Of a stretch of 64,000 nt of DNA, positions 57,012-64,000 are shown one piece after another. The notes under the pieces are model-generated. The model saw only the letters and a list, made by a program, of their open reading frames with translations, did no database searches and had not been told where the DNA came from. The position numbers and the translations under genes were made by a program. Source of the DNA: CAADGU01 sp964581605 (GTDB lineage: Bacteria > Chloroflexota > Anaerolineae > Promineifilales > Promineifilaceae); assembly GCA_964581605.1 (NCBI GenBank), contig CAZOPF010000005.1:1-64000 (forward strand), written 5' to 3'. Numbering within the stretch: the first letter of the stretch is position 1; each line of letters opens with the position of its first letter.

Positions 57012-57473
57012 TTACATCCCCAAAATCTGCTTTTTCTTCGCCTCAAACTCCTCGTTGGTAAGAATGCCTTGATCCCGCAACGCGCCCAGCCGTTCCAGTT
57101 GGGTGATGTAGTCAGCCGGGGGTGCGGCCGCAGCTGGCGGCGGTGGGGAGGCCGGAGCGTCTGGTTCCGCATCGGCCGCTTCAATGGCCGCCACTTCCGC
57201 ATCGGTCAACTCATCCGTGTCAATTTCCAGGTCGTTTAGCGCCTGTTCCAACTGCGCTTCGGTCAAGTCTTCAGGCTTCATGCCGGTATGCTGTTCAATG
57301 CGCTGCGCGTCTTGCTGGCTCATTTTGATGGCCGAAGAAGTGCCAGCCACGGCAATGGCCACCATCCCCCCGACCAACACCATGCGTCTGCGCCGCATCC
57401 GAATCCGCCGCCGTCGGGCGCGGCGCACCGTGCGTCGCATCGCTCTACCGCCGATAGGACCTCGTCGTCTCAT
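57012..57473 (-). CDS. SHOCT-domain membrane protein
   Basis: 153 residues: an extremely Arg-rich N-terminus (RRTVRRARRRRIRMRRRRM), one membrane helix (about 31-46), an acidic middle (EDLTEAQLEQALNDLEIDTDEL...), a Pro/Ala linker and a C-terminal SHOCT motif, YITQLERLGALRDQGILTNEEFEAKKKQIL. SHOCT occurs at the end of many membrane proteins as an oligomerisation or binding module. AAGGAG lies eight bases upstream. The strong charge segregation implies cytoplasmic N-terminus, perhaps nucleic-acid contacting. Function unknown. Confidence 0.85.
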   Translation of the reverse strand: MRRRGPIGGRAMRRTVRRARRRRIRMRRRRMVLVGGMVAIAVAGTSSAIKMSQQDAQRIEQHTGMKPEDLTEAQLEQALNDLEIDTDELTDAEVAAIEAADAEPDAPASPPPPAAAAPPADYITQLERLGALRDQGILTNEEFEAKKKQILGM

Positions 57474-57542
57474 TTTGTCGTCTCCTTATGTGGTTTGTCG
57501 TCGTAGCCGCAATTAGCTGGTACGGTAAACCATAAGATACCA

Positions 57543-57598
57543 GAGGAGTGGGGCACGCCCTCGTGCCCCGCGTGGGACGTGGGCGTCCCACGCTCCTC
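57543..57598. repeat. Three-way-junction palindrome
   Basis: Outer stem GAGGAG/CTCCTC (57543-57548, 57593-57598) encloses two perfect hairpins GGGGCACG-CCCT-CGTGCCCC (57550-57569) and CGTGGGACG-TGGG-CGTCCCACG (57571-57592). In the gap between the MFS gene (ends 57637) and the SHOCT gene. Similar in build to the core of the element at 3415-3522. Confidence 0.85.
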
Positions 57599-57636
57599 GA
57601 TTAAAAGGGATGAACAGTTGCCCACTGCGTACAGGA

Positions 57637-59307
57637 TCACTTTACGGCCGTAGCCGCCCTCTTCTTGCCCCGCTTTTCTTTTTCGGCCGATGCACCGCTG
57701 GGTATCTCACCGGGTGTGTATTTGGGCAAACCCATCGCCGGGACAAGCGCCAGCAAGGCAATGCCCGCCAAAATCAGGAAAGAATCTCTTAAGGCTTGCA
57801 GGCGGGCGGACTCGTTGATGCGCACCGCCTCGGCCACCTGCTCCGGTGTGGCGCTGGTTTCGCTTAAGGCCGTCTCCAACTGATCGTTGGTAACGAAGTT
57901 GATGTTATCCAGATTTATCTCCACCTTGAGGGAGTCAGGGATATTGGACTGGGCCAGGCTGCTCAAAACAATGGCGCTGAGCAGGCTTACCGCCACCACC
58001 CCGGCAAAGGCGGTGCCCAGCGCGGTGGATAAATTGTTGGCTACGCCGCGCAGCGCGCCGACATCACCGGCTAACTCTTTAGGCGAGGCTGACACCATCA
58101 CATTAAACAACAGGGTTATCAGGGACCCTTCGCCCAACCCGATGACAATCAGGCTAAAAATAACCACGGGGGTTGTCCATTCATTGTTAATGGTCACAGC
58201 CAACAGCGCCAGCCCGGCAGCTACGGCCGTAAAACCAAGCACCGCAATCTGGCGAGGCGACAGCCGATCAAAAAAACGGACGATGAGAATGGCGGCGGTG
58301 GCAATGGACAGGGTGTAGGGGATGACGGTCACGGCCGTGAACAGCGAACTCTGATTCTGCACAATTTGAATATAAAGCGGGATCAGGAAGTTCACGGCCG
58401 GCCCCAACGCCCCAATCACCAGCAGCGCTGCAATGTTCGCCCGCTCCTCCCGCGAATCCAGCACCTCCAACGCCAGCAGCGGCGTCTTCTTTTTCTCCAC
58501 CCGTCGGTGCGCCCAGGCAAAAAAGGCCTGCACCAACACCAACCCCAGAATGATCATAAATGGCGCTGGCGACAGGCCCAACAGATCAAACGGAGCCGCC
58601 GGTTTAGCCACCCAAATTCCCCAGGCATTCAGATTGTTAAAACCCAACGAGATGAGCATAACAGCCAGCGCCGCCAGCACCACACCCACAACATCAATCT
58701 TCACCCCTGATTGGCGAGGAATCGGCTGCAAACGGAAGCTCAGAACAAAAACGATGAGCGAAAGGACACTCAAAATACCAAACGAGAGACGCCAGCTCAA
58801 AAGCGTCCCAAACAGACCGGCAATAAAAAAAGCCAGCGCCCCCGAAATGGCCGGTGTACCCGCCATGATGCCCAACGCCTGCGCCTGTTGTTTGCCCCGG
58901 TAATTGGCGGCAATCAATACCACCAGCGTGGGCACCAGGGCGGCGGCGGCCAGCCCGGCCAGCGCCTGCGCCAGATTCATACCCGCAGCGGTGTTGCTCA
59001 CCGCCATCACCGCCATCGCCGCCCCATGTGCCAACGCCGTCACCTGAAAAACCAGACGGTCGCCAAACACCTTGCCCAGCTTCGCGCCTAACAAGACAAA
59101 AGCGGCCACAAAAAGCGAATAAAAGACGAGAGCCGTCCCCACGCTGGTAGCCGGTATCTCTAATTCTTCCACAATGGGGCCAATGGAAACGGGAATGGCG
59201 TTGACATTAAACGCCATTTGAATTTGGGCCAGCAAGATAACCACCAACGGCAGCCAGGAGGCTGCGAGAGGCACATTGGTGCCAGAAGTATCACTTTTAT
59301 CAGCCAT
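57637..59307 (-). CDS. MFS transporter, DHA2 (EmrB/QacA)-like
   Basis: 556 residues with about 14 membrane helices, the number typical of DHA2 drug:proton antiporters. LVFYSLFVAAFVLLGAKLGKVFGDR is the loop 2-3 motif A and GTPAISGALAFFIAGLFGTLLSWRLSFGI the motif C region. A long outward loop follows helix 13 (about 465-515, NIPDSLKVEINLDNINFVTNDQLETALSE). Exports small hydrophobic compounds, by family. 80 bases downstream of the AbgT-type gene, separated by a hairpin repeat; it may or may not be part of that unit. Confidence 0.85.
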   Translation of the reverse strand: MADKSDTSGTNVPLAASWLPLVVILLAQIQMAFNVNAIPVSIGPIVEELEIPATSVGTALVFYSLFVAAFVLLGAKLGKVFGDRLVFQVTALAHGAAMAVMAVSNTAAGMNLAQALAGLAAAALVPTLVVLIAANYRGKQQAQALGIMAGTPAISGALAFFIAGLFGTLLSWRLSFGILSVLSLIVFVLSFRLQPIPRQSGVKIDVVGVVLAALAVMLISLGFNNLNAWGIWVAKPAAPFDLLGLSPAPFMIILGLVLVQAFFAWAHRRVEKKKTPLLALEVLDSREERANIAALLVIGALGPAVNFLIPLYIQIVQNQSSLFTAVTVIPYTLSIATAAILIVRFFDRLSPRQIAVLGFTAVAAGLALLAVTINNEWTTPVVIFSLIVIGLGEGSLITLLFNVMVSASPKELAGDVGALRGVANNLSTALGTAFAGVVAVSLLSAIVLSSLAQSNIPDSLKVEINLDNINFVTNDQLETALSETSATPEQVAEAVRINESARLQALRDSFLILAGIALLALVPAMGLPKYTPGEIPSGASAEKEKRGKKRAATAVK

Positions 59308-59330
59308 AAATATCCAAATCTTTGAGACTG

Positions 59331-59369
59331 AGAGATTAGGAGATTGAGTCTCTCAATCTCCTAATCTCT
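59331..59369. repeat. AGAGATTAGGAGATTGAG hairpin
   Basis: Perfect 18-bp arms at 59331-59348 and 59352-59369 with loop TCT, in the gap between the AbgT-type and MFS genes. Related to 43989-44027. No T-run; possible transcript-ending or mRNA-stability element. Confidence 0.85.
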
Positions 59370-59387
59370 TAATCTCCCACAATGTTT

Positions 59388-61037
59388 TTATACACCCACC
59401 GGATAACCCGGCCCTAGCGGGATTCCCAATGCAAACCAGAGGATGAAAAGCAGCAGCCAGGCCACCAGGATTACAATCACATAAGGCAGCATGAGCGCCA
59501 CGATGGTGCCAATACCCGCATCTTTCTGGTAACGCTGGGCAACGGTAACGATGAAGGGCAGGTAGACCATCAACGGCGTGATCGAATTCACCGGCGCATC
59601 GCCAATCCGGTAGGCGGCCAGCACCGACTGCGGCGCAACATCTAACCGGATAAAGAGGGGAACAAAGATCGGGGCAAAAATAGCCCATTTAGGCACAGAA
59701 CCGGGCATGATGAAATCGAGCAAGACAATGACCAGGGTCATCAAAATCAACAGCGGCAGTGCGCCGATGTCGGCGCGTTCCAATAATTCGGCCAGATTAA
59801 CGGCAATGACCGTCGGCAGATTGCTGTAGTTGAAAAAGGCGATGAACTGGCTGATCATCAGCAGCATGAAGACCATGCCCGCCAGCCCGGAAAAGGTTTT
59901 CACGACGCCCTTGATGACATCGGCGCTGTTTTTGATGGTGCCGGCGCCCTTGCCAAAGGCGATACCTGAGATCAAAAAGAACAGCATGATGACAAACAAC
60001 AGGCTGTCCATCAGTGGGGAGTTGCCGCCAATTTGCTCAGGTGGGCGGCGCAGTGGTGCGCCCGGCGGCAGCGTCAGTACCAGGATGACGGCGAGTACAC
60101 CCAGAAAACCAAACAGGGCAAAACGTAAACCACGCGCTTCGGCCTCTGGCGTGATCTCTTGCTTCACACTCTCGCCTTCCGTTGCCCCTGCTATTGTGCC
60201 GGTGTATTCACCGAGGCGGGGGGCGATGATGCGCTCGGTGACAACGGCCGCCACGAGAGCCAGGATGAAGGATGAGCCGATATTAAAGAAGATATTGGCG
60301 GCGATGGTGATGGATTCTCCGCCAGCCAGGGCGATGGATTCGTTGGTGATCTCGGTCAGCATGGCGTCTATGGGGGTGGGGATGAGATTGACCGTAAAGA
60401 TGGAGGCCACACCGGCAAAAGCGGCCGCCAGACCAACCAGCGGATGTCGCTTCACGCTGTAGAAGGCAGCGGCCGCCAGCGGAATGAGAATCAGGTAGCC
60501 CGCATCAGAGGCGACTGAGGACAACACGCCGACAAAGATGATGATAAAGCTAAGTCCCCCGGCCGGGGCGACGGCGACCAATTTGCGGATGAGGGCGTTC
60601 ATCATCCCGGCTTCTTCGGCTACGCCGGCGCCGAGCAGGGCGATGAAGGTGATGCCAACGACGGCAAAACCGGCGAAGTTGGGCACGAAGGAGGTGAAGA
60701 TGAAACGGATGCCTTCCACCGATAACAGGCTGCGAATGGGGATCGTCCGTGTTTCAATTTCAAATTCTGCCTGATAGGGGTCTACCGGTATGACGTAGCC
60801 GGGGTTGGACGTGTCCTCGTAAAAATCTGGTACGGCCGGCGCTGGAACAGGCACCGCTATCTCCTCGGTGACGCTGACGCCCATCCAGGCCAGGATAGCC
60901 GAGAGGACGATGACGCCAATGATGAGATACAAAAACATCATTACCGGGTGGGGGACTTTGTTGCCGATTTTTTCGACCGCGCCTAAAAACCCGGACGATG
61001 CCTGGGGCGCGGGTTCCTTCTCCTTCTTTTTTGCCAT
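59388..61037 (-). CDS. abgT: AbgT-family transporter
   Basis: 549 residues, about 12-13 helices. It begins GFLGAVEKIGNKVPHPVMMFLYL, and has SFVPNFAGFAVVGITFIALLGAGVAEEAG, LIPLAAAAFYSVKRHPLVGLAAAFAGVASIFTVNLIPTPIDAM, FFNYSNLPTVIAVNLAEL, LLDFIMPGSVPKWAIFAPIFVPLF and YRIGDAPVNSITPLMVYLPFIV: AbgT family throughout. E. coli AbgT takes up p-aminobenzoyl-glutamate; other members export sulfonamides. AGGAGG before the ATG. Downstream of two M20 peptidase genes, like the abgAB-abgT arrangement. The gene has no ACGGCCGT copy. Confidence 0.92.
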   Translation of the reverse strand: MAKKKEKEPAPQASSGFLGAVEKIGNKVPHPVMMFLYLIIGVIVLSAILAWMGVSVTEEIAVPVPAPAVPDFYEDTSNPGYVIPVDPYQAEFEIETRTIPIRSLLSVEGIRFIFTSFVPNFAGFAVVGITFIALLGAGVAEEAGMMNALIRKLVAVAPAGGLSFIIIFVGVLSSVASDAGYLILIPLAAAAFYSVKRHPLVGLAAAFAGVASIFTVNLIPTPIDAMLTEITNESIALAGGESITIAANIFFNIGSSFILALVAAVVTERIIAPRLGEYTGTIAGATEGESVKQEITPEAEARGLRFALFGFLGVLAVILVLTLPPGAPLRRPPEQIGGNSPLMDSLLFVIMLFFLISGIAFGKGAGTIKNSADVIKGVVKTFSGLAGMVFMLLMISQFIAFFNYSNLPTVIAVNLAELLERADIGALPLLILMTLVIVLLDFIMPGSVPKWAIFAPIFVPLFIRLDVAPQSVLAAYRIGDAPVNSITPLMVYLPFIVTVAQRYQKDAGIGTIVALMLPYVIVILVAWLLLFILWFALGIPLGPGYPVGV

Positions 61038-61094
61038 GTTTGCCTCCTAATGAAAATAATCTACAGATTACACAGATTGCACAGATAAGCCGTT

Positions 61095-62420
61095 TTATAT
61101 GGCATCCGTCCAGTCAACGGCCGTGCCTGTTTCAGCCGGTGATTCGGGAGCATGGTGCGGTTTTGGCGCGCCCCGCCCGGCCGCAGCCCATAGCTGCACC
61201 AGCTTGATGCACACTTCAGTCGCGGCCGCCATGTCTTGCAGGCTAACCCATTCCAACGGCCCGTGAATCTCCTGCATCCCGGTGAATATATTGGGTGTGG
61301 GCACTCCCAGTTCGGTCAGCCGCGAGCCGTCGGTGCCGCCGCGCACGGGTACGGAGAACGGCTCAACGCCAACCTGGCGGCAGGCTTCACGCGCCAGTTC
61401 AACCGGGCGCATGTCATCTTCCAGCCAATAGCGCATGTTGCGGTACTGGGGGGTGATGGTGCAGGTGATTTCGGCGCGTGGCTCGCCAGCCTGCACGGCC
61501 GTACACACCTTTTGCAGAAGCTCGCCCTGCGCCGCCAGCAGGTCGCGCTCGAAGTCCCGCAGGATAATGTCTATGCTCATCTCGGCCGCAGACCCGCTCA
61601 TGCCCACCACATGCCAAAAGCCCTGCCGACCGGAGGTTGTCTCCGGCGTCAGCGTGGCCTGGGGCAAGGTATCCACGATCTTGGCGGCGAGATGCACCGC
61701 ATTGACCAGCTTGTCTTTGGCCCAGCCAGGGTGAATGGGTACCCCCTTGACGGTGACTTTGGCCGCGTCGGCCGAAAAGGTCTCGTAAACAATCTCCCCC
61801 CGGTGCGCGCCATCGAGCGTGTAGGCAAACTCGGCCTTGAGGTCGCCCGGCAGGTTGGCGTGGACGCCACGGCCGATCTCCTCGTCCGGCGTGAAACCGA
61901 TGCGGATTGGGCCGTGCGGCAGGTCTGGGTTTTGCAACAGGTGGCGGGCCACAGCCATGATAATAGCGACGCCCGCTTTGTCATCTGCGCCCAGCAGGGT
62001 TGTGCCGGAGGCAGTCACGATGTCATCGCCTATTTTTTCGGTGAGGTAAGGCATCTCTTGGGGCGACAACACCTGGCTGGGATTGTCTGGCAAGACGATG
62101 TCCGCGCCGCTGTAATGGCGGTGGACGATGGGCTTGACGTTGGTGCCAGAGAACTGGGGGGCCGTGTCCACATGGGCCAACAGGGCGATAGTGGGCACAT
62201 CTGCTGGCACTGTGGCCGGGATGGTCGCCAAAAGAGCGCCATAGTCGGTCAGACTCACATCTTGCACACCGATCTGTTTTAGTTCATCTGCCAGTAGATG
62301 GAGCAGATCGAACTGGATAGCCGTACTGGGCGATGTGGTTGAGGTGGGGTCGGCCGTGGTGTCAATCTTCACGTAGCGCAGGAAGCGTTCTTCCAATTCG
62401 TGTATGAATGGGCTACTCAT
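61095..62420 (-). CDS. pepT: Peptidase T (tripeptide aminopeptidase)
   Basis: 441 residues of M20B: FLRYVKIDTTADPTS, ALLAHVDTAPQFSG (metal His-Asp), SGTTLLGADDKAGVAIIM (bridging Asp), GFTPDEEIGRGVH (catalytic Glu), YTLDGAHRGEI, IHPGWAKDKLVNA, GGTDGSRLTELGVPTPNIFTGMQEIHGPLEW. All zinc ligands are present. Removes N-terminal residues from tripeptides. A ~30-residue Pro/His tail is extra. Its ATG overlaps the TGA of the dipeptidase gene as ATGA, so translation is coupled. Confidence 0.94.
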   Translation of the reverse strand: MSSPFIHELEERFLRYVKIDTTADPTSTTSPSTAIQFDLLHLLADELKQIGVQDVSLTDYGALLATIPATVPADVPTIALLAHVDTAPQFSGTNVKPIVHRHYSGADIVLPDNPSQVLSPQEMPYLTEKIGDDIVTASGTTLLGADDKAGVAIIMAVARHLLQNPDLPHGPIRIGFTPDEEIGRGVHANLPGDLKAEFAYTLDGAHRGEIVYETFSADAAKVTVKGVPIHPGWAKDKLVNAVHLAAKIVDTLPQATLTPETTSGRQGFWHVVGMSGSAAEMSIDIILRDFERDLLAAQGELLQKVCTAVQAGEPRAEITCTITPQYRNMRYWLEDDMRPVELAREACRQVGVEPFSVPVRGGTDGSRLTELGVPTPNIFTGMQEIHGPLEWVSLQDMAAATEVCIKLVQLWAAAGRGAPKPHHAPESPAETGTAVDWTDAI

Positions 62421-63820
62421 GGCTGGGTTCCCTCTCTCTGTAGCTGGGCTAATTCCTCTAGATAGACAATGGCCGTCTCGATTCCCCGTTGGAACATTTC
62501 GATGCTAAACCGTTCATTCGGCGAATGGAGACCATCATCATCCAACCCGTACCCCATCAGCACCACCGGAATGTTCATCATATCGGCAATCTCGGCCACG
62601 ACGGGGATGCTGCCGCCGCCGCGGGTGAAGAGCGGTGTGGCACCCCATGCTTTTTCATAGGCGCGGGCGGCCGCCTGCATTTCTGGGCTGTCAAAGGGGA
62701 AAAGGGCGGCCTTGCCGGTGGTGATCAGCCGCACCTCTACGCGCACGGTAGGTGGGGTGATGGATTCGATGTAGCTTTTGATTTGCTGGTAGATTTTGTG
62801 GGGGTCCTGGTTGCCTACTAGCCGAGAACTGATCTTAACACCTGCTTTGGCAGGCACGATGGTCTTGGGGCCGGGGCCGCTCCAACCGCTCCACAGGCCG
62901 TTAATGTCCAGCGTGGGCCGGGCGGAGATGCGCTCGCGGATGGTGTAGTTGGCGTCGCCCCAAACGGCCGTTACCCCCGTAGACTGTTTGTATTGTTCTT
63001 CTGACAGGTCGGTTTTGGCGATCATCTCGCGTTCGACGGCCGTTAATGGCGCCACATCATCATAAAATCCGGGCACGGCAATGGTGTTGTCGGCGTTGTA
63101 CAGTTTGCCCAGGATCTCCACCAGCGCCAGCGCCGGATTGTGGGCCGCCCCGCCCCACAAGCCGCTGTGCAAATCATCGGTCGGACCAAAAACCTCCACT
63201 TCCAGATAGGTCATCCCCCGGAGACTGTGCAGAATGGCCGGTTCTTCTATGCTACGCATGGAGGTATCGCTGATGATGCACACATCGGCCATGAGCAGGT
63301 CGAGATGCTCTTTGATGAACGGTACCAGGTTGGGGGAGGAGACTTCTTCTTCGCCTTCAATGAGGAATTTGACGTTGACGGGGGCGTGTCCGGCCGTTTG
63401 CAGATAAGACTCCAGTGCCTTGACGTGGATGAACAATTGCCCCTTATCATCCGTTGCGCCGCGGGCATAAATTTTGCCGTCTTTTTCCACCGGCTCAAAG
63501 GGGGGCGTGTGCCAGCCATCGGCCATTTCCGCCGGTACGACGTCGTAATGGCCGTAGACGAGTACGGTCGGTTTGTCTGGCCCCGCCCCCAACCATTCGC
63601 CATAGACAACGGGATGCCCGGCCGTTTCCATGATCTGCACATTTTCCAGGCCCAATTCGTGCATATGCTTTTCCAGCCATTCCGCCATGCGCCTTACATC
63701 GCCAGCATAGGCCGGATCACCGCTCAGGCTGGGGATTCGCAGCATCTCGAATAGTTCTTGTTTAAACCTTTCACTGTTAGCACGTGAATAACGACGGGCC
63801 ATTTCGCTTAACTGTGCCAT
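62417..63820 (-). CDS. M20-family dipeptidase
   Basis: 467 residues of the carnosinase/dipeptidase type M20: VLVYGHYDVVPAE (metal His-Asp), GRG-type YARGATDDKGQLFIHV (bridging Asp), FLIEGEEEVSSPNL (catalytic Glu-Glu), DTSMRS, DLHSGLWGGAAHNPA (dimerisation-domain His), TRGGGSIPVV and GLDDDGLHSPNERFSI (final His). Hydrolyses dipeptides or related amides. AGGAG lies nine bases before ATG 63820. First gene of the dipeptidase-pepT-abgT unit; peptide uptake and breakdown, or folate-catabolite use, are plausible roles. Confidence 0.93.
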   Translation of the reverse strand: MAQLSEMARRYSRANSERFKQELFEMLRIPSLSGDPAYAGDVRRMAEWLEKHMHELGLENVQIMETAGHPVVYGEWLGAGPDKPTVLVYGHYDVVPAEMADGWHTPPFEPVEKDGKIYARGATDDKGQLFIHVKALESYLQTAGHAPVNVKFLIEGEEEVSSPNLVPFIKEHLDLLMADVCIISDTSMRSIEEPAILHSLRGMTYLEVEVFGPTDDLHSGLWGGAAHNPALALVEILGKLYNADNTIAVPGFYDDVAPLTAVEREMIAKTDLSEEQYKQSTGVTAVWGDANYTIRERISARPTLDINGLWSGWSGPGPKTIVPAKAGVKISSRLVGNQDPHKIYQQIKSYIESITPPTVRVEVRLITTGKAALFPFDSPEMQAAARAYEKAWGATPLFTRGGGSIPVVAEIADMMNIPVVLMGYGLDDDGLHSPNERFSIEMFQRGIETAIVYLEELAQLQREGTQP

Positions 63821-64000
63821 CTGGATGTCTCCTATATAAATGGAGCGCGAGCATCTTGCTTGCCTGTTGCCGGCTGAAAGCCTGCGCTCCATTTTCATTC
63901 ATCGTGGTGCGCTGCGGCCCATGTAAACTCCTTCTGATTTATGAAACAGCGACATTTACTTGAGCATAGGAATTTTTACACAAGGAATCGTATTTGACCA
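63821..64000. other. Upstream region of the dipeptidase gene
   Basis: Contains a hairpin with outer arms AAATGGAGCGC (63838-63848) and GCGCTCCATTT (63884-63894), of the GGAGCGC...GCGCTCC family, then AT-rich sequence to the window edge. No gene start is visible before the end of the window. Confidence 0.7.

Larger units (their letters stand above)
96..63043. repeat. Highly iterated palindrome ACGGCCGT (about 150 copies)
   Basis: The self-complementary octamer ACGGCCGT recurs from its first copy at 96-103 to its last at 63036-63043, about once per 430 bases by hand count (error of several). It occurs in all three codon phases (Thr-Ala-Val, Asn-Gly-Arg, x-Arg-Pro), in both coding orientations and occasionally between genes. 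sbcC alone holds about twelve copies and the polymerase gene about ten, while secF and the AbgT-type transporter gene hold none. The near neighbour GCGGCCGC is also common but less so. The role is unknown; the distribution resembles HIP1 of cyanobacteria. Confidence 0.9.

Noticed and set aside
1..64000. tRNA or rRNA genes
   Set aside because: I looked for T-loop (GGTTCGAAT-like) motifs with matching acceptor stems and for rRNA-like conserved blocks and found none; a covariance-model scan could still reveal one.

Overview
The window looks like a stretch of chromosome from a member of the Chloroflexota (Anaerolineae/Caldilineae-like bacteria). This is inferred from protein style: extracellular proteins carrying a YLPLI motif next to Pro/Thr-rich linkers, AcnX-type dehydratase subunits, a DUF5678-tRNA nucleotidyltransferase fusion, an L31 with an extra helix-hairpin-helix tail, monoderm-like surface proteins and moderately high GC. 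There are no rRNA or tRNA genes, no CRISPR array and no complete transposase. Genes are densely packed on both strands. The most striking genome-wide signal is the 8-bp palindrome ACGGCCGT. I counted about 150 copies by hand, where base composition predicts one or two. It lies in all three reading frames and mostly inside genes, like the HIP1 octamer of cyanobacteria.

Layout. 1-7.7 kb: surE, a small coiled-coil gene, a surface protein with an LPESG-type tail, an orphan metal-binding lipoprotein, a membrane EEP nuclease-like protein and a large SbcC/Rad50-type ATPase. 7.7-12.3 kb: a tight minus-strand operon in which a module (small membrane protein + TPR/membrane protein) occurs twice, followed by a TPR-containing Cdc48-like AAA+ ATPase and another membrane protein. 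This is my best candidate for an undescribed system. 12.5-17 kb: a conserved hypothetical, an SDR oxidoreductase and a DnaE2-like polymerase. 17.4-24.7 kb: a frameshifted gene, a receiver protein, an S9 peptidase, a secreted LVIVD-type protein and an orphan peptide-binding protein. 24.7-28 kb: secG, rpsO and pnp with clear promoter and terminator signals. 28-31.8 kb: an AcnX dehydratase pair, a double Nudix protein and an expansin-like protein.

32-39.3 kb: small accessory genes (DUF2200, Imm5-like, DinB/DUF1572), a homologue of the aminoglycoside-resistance 16S rRNA G1405 methyltransferases, rsmE, an antitoxin with a decayed PIN toxin, rsmI and secDF. 39.8-46.5 kb: a membrane protein, trmD, tRNA nucleotidyltransferase, hpt, tdk and the rplU-rpmA-rpmE operon, which has an attenuator-like leader. 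46.6-57.5 kb: DUF1684, secreted/surface proteins, a phosphopantetheinyl transferase, dihydropyrimidinase with a TauE/SafE permease, a receiver, a double hotdog thioesterase, a lipoprotein hydrolase and a SHOCT protein. 57.6-63.8 kb: an M20 dipeptidase - pepT - AbgT-type transporter - MFS transporter gene string.

Short repeats shape the region. Three ~130-bp terminal-inverted-repeat elements (one with a perfect 10-bp target duplication), a second MITE-like family, three-way-junction palindromes and A/T- or G/A-rich tandem repeats sit between genes. Several have also entered reading frames without breaking them (surE, dnaE, trmD, the rRNA methyltransferase, the 3' end of sbcC). Some element ends supply the stop codon of the neighbouring gene.
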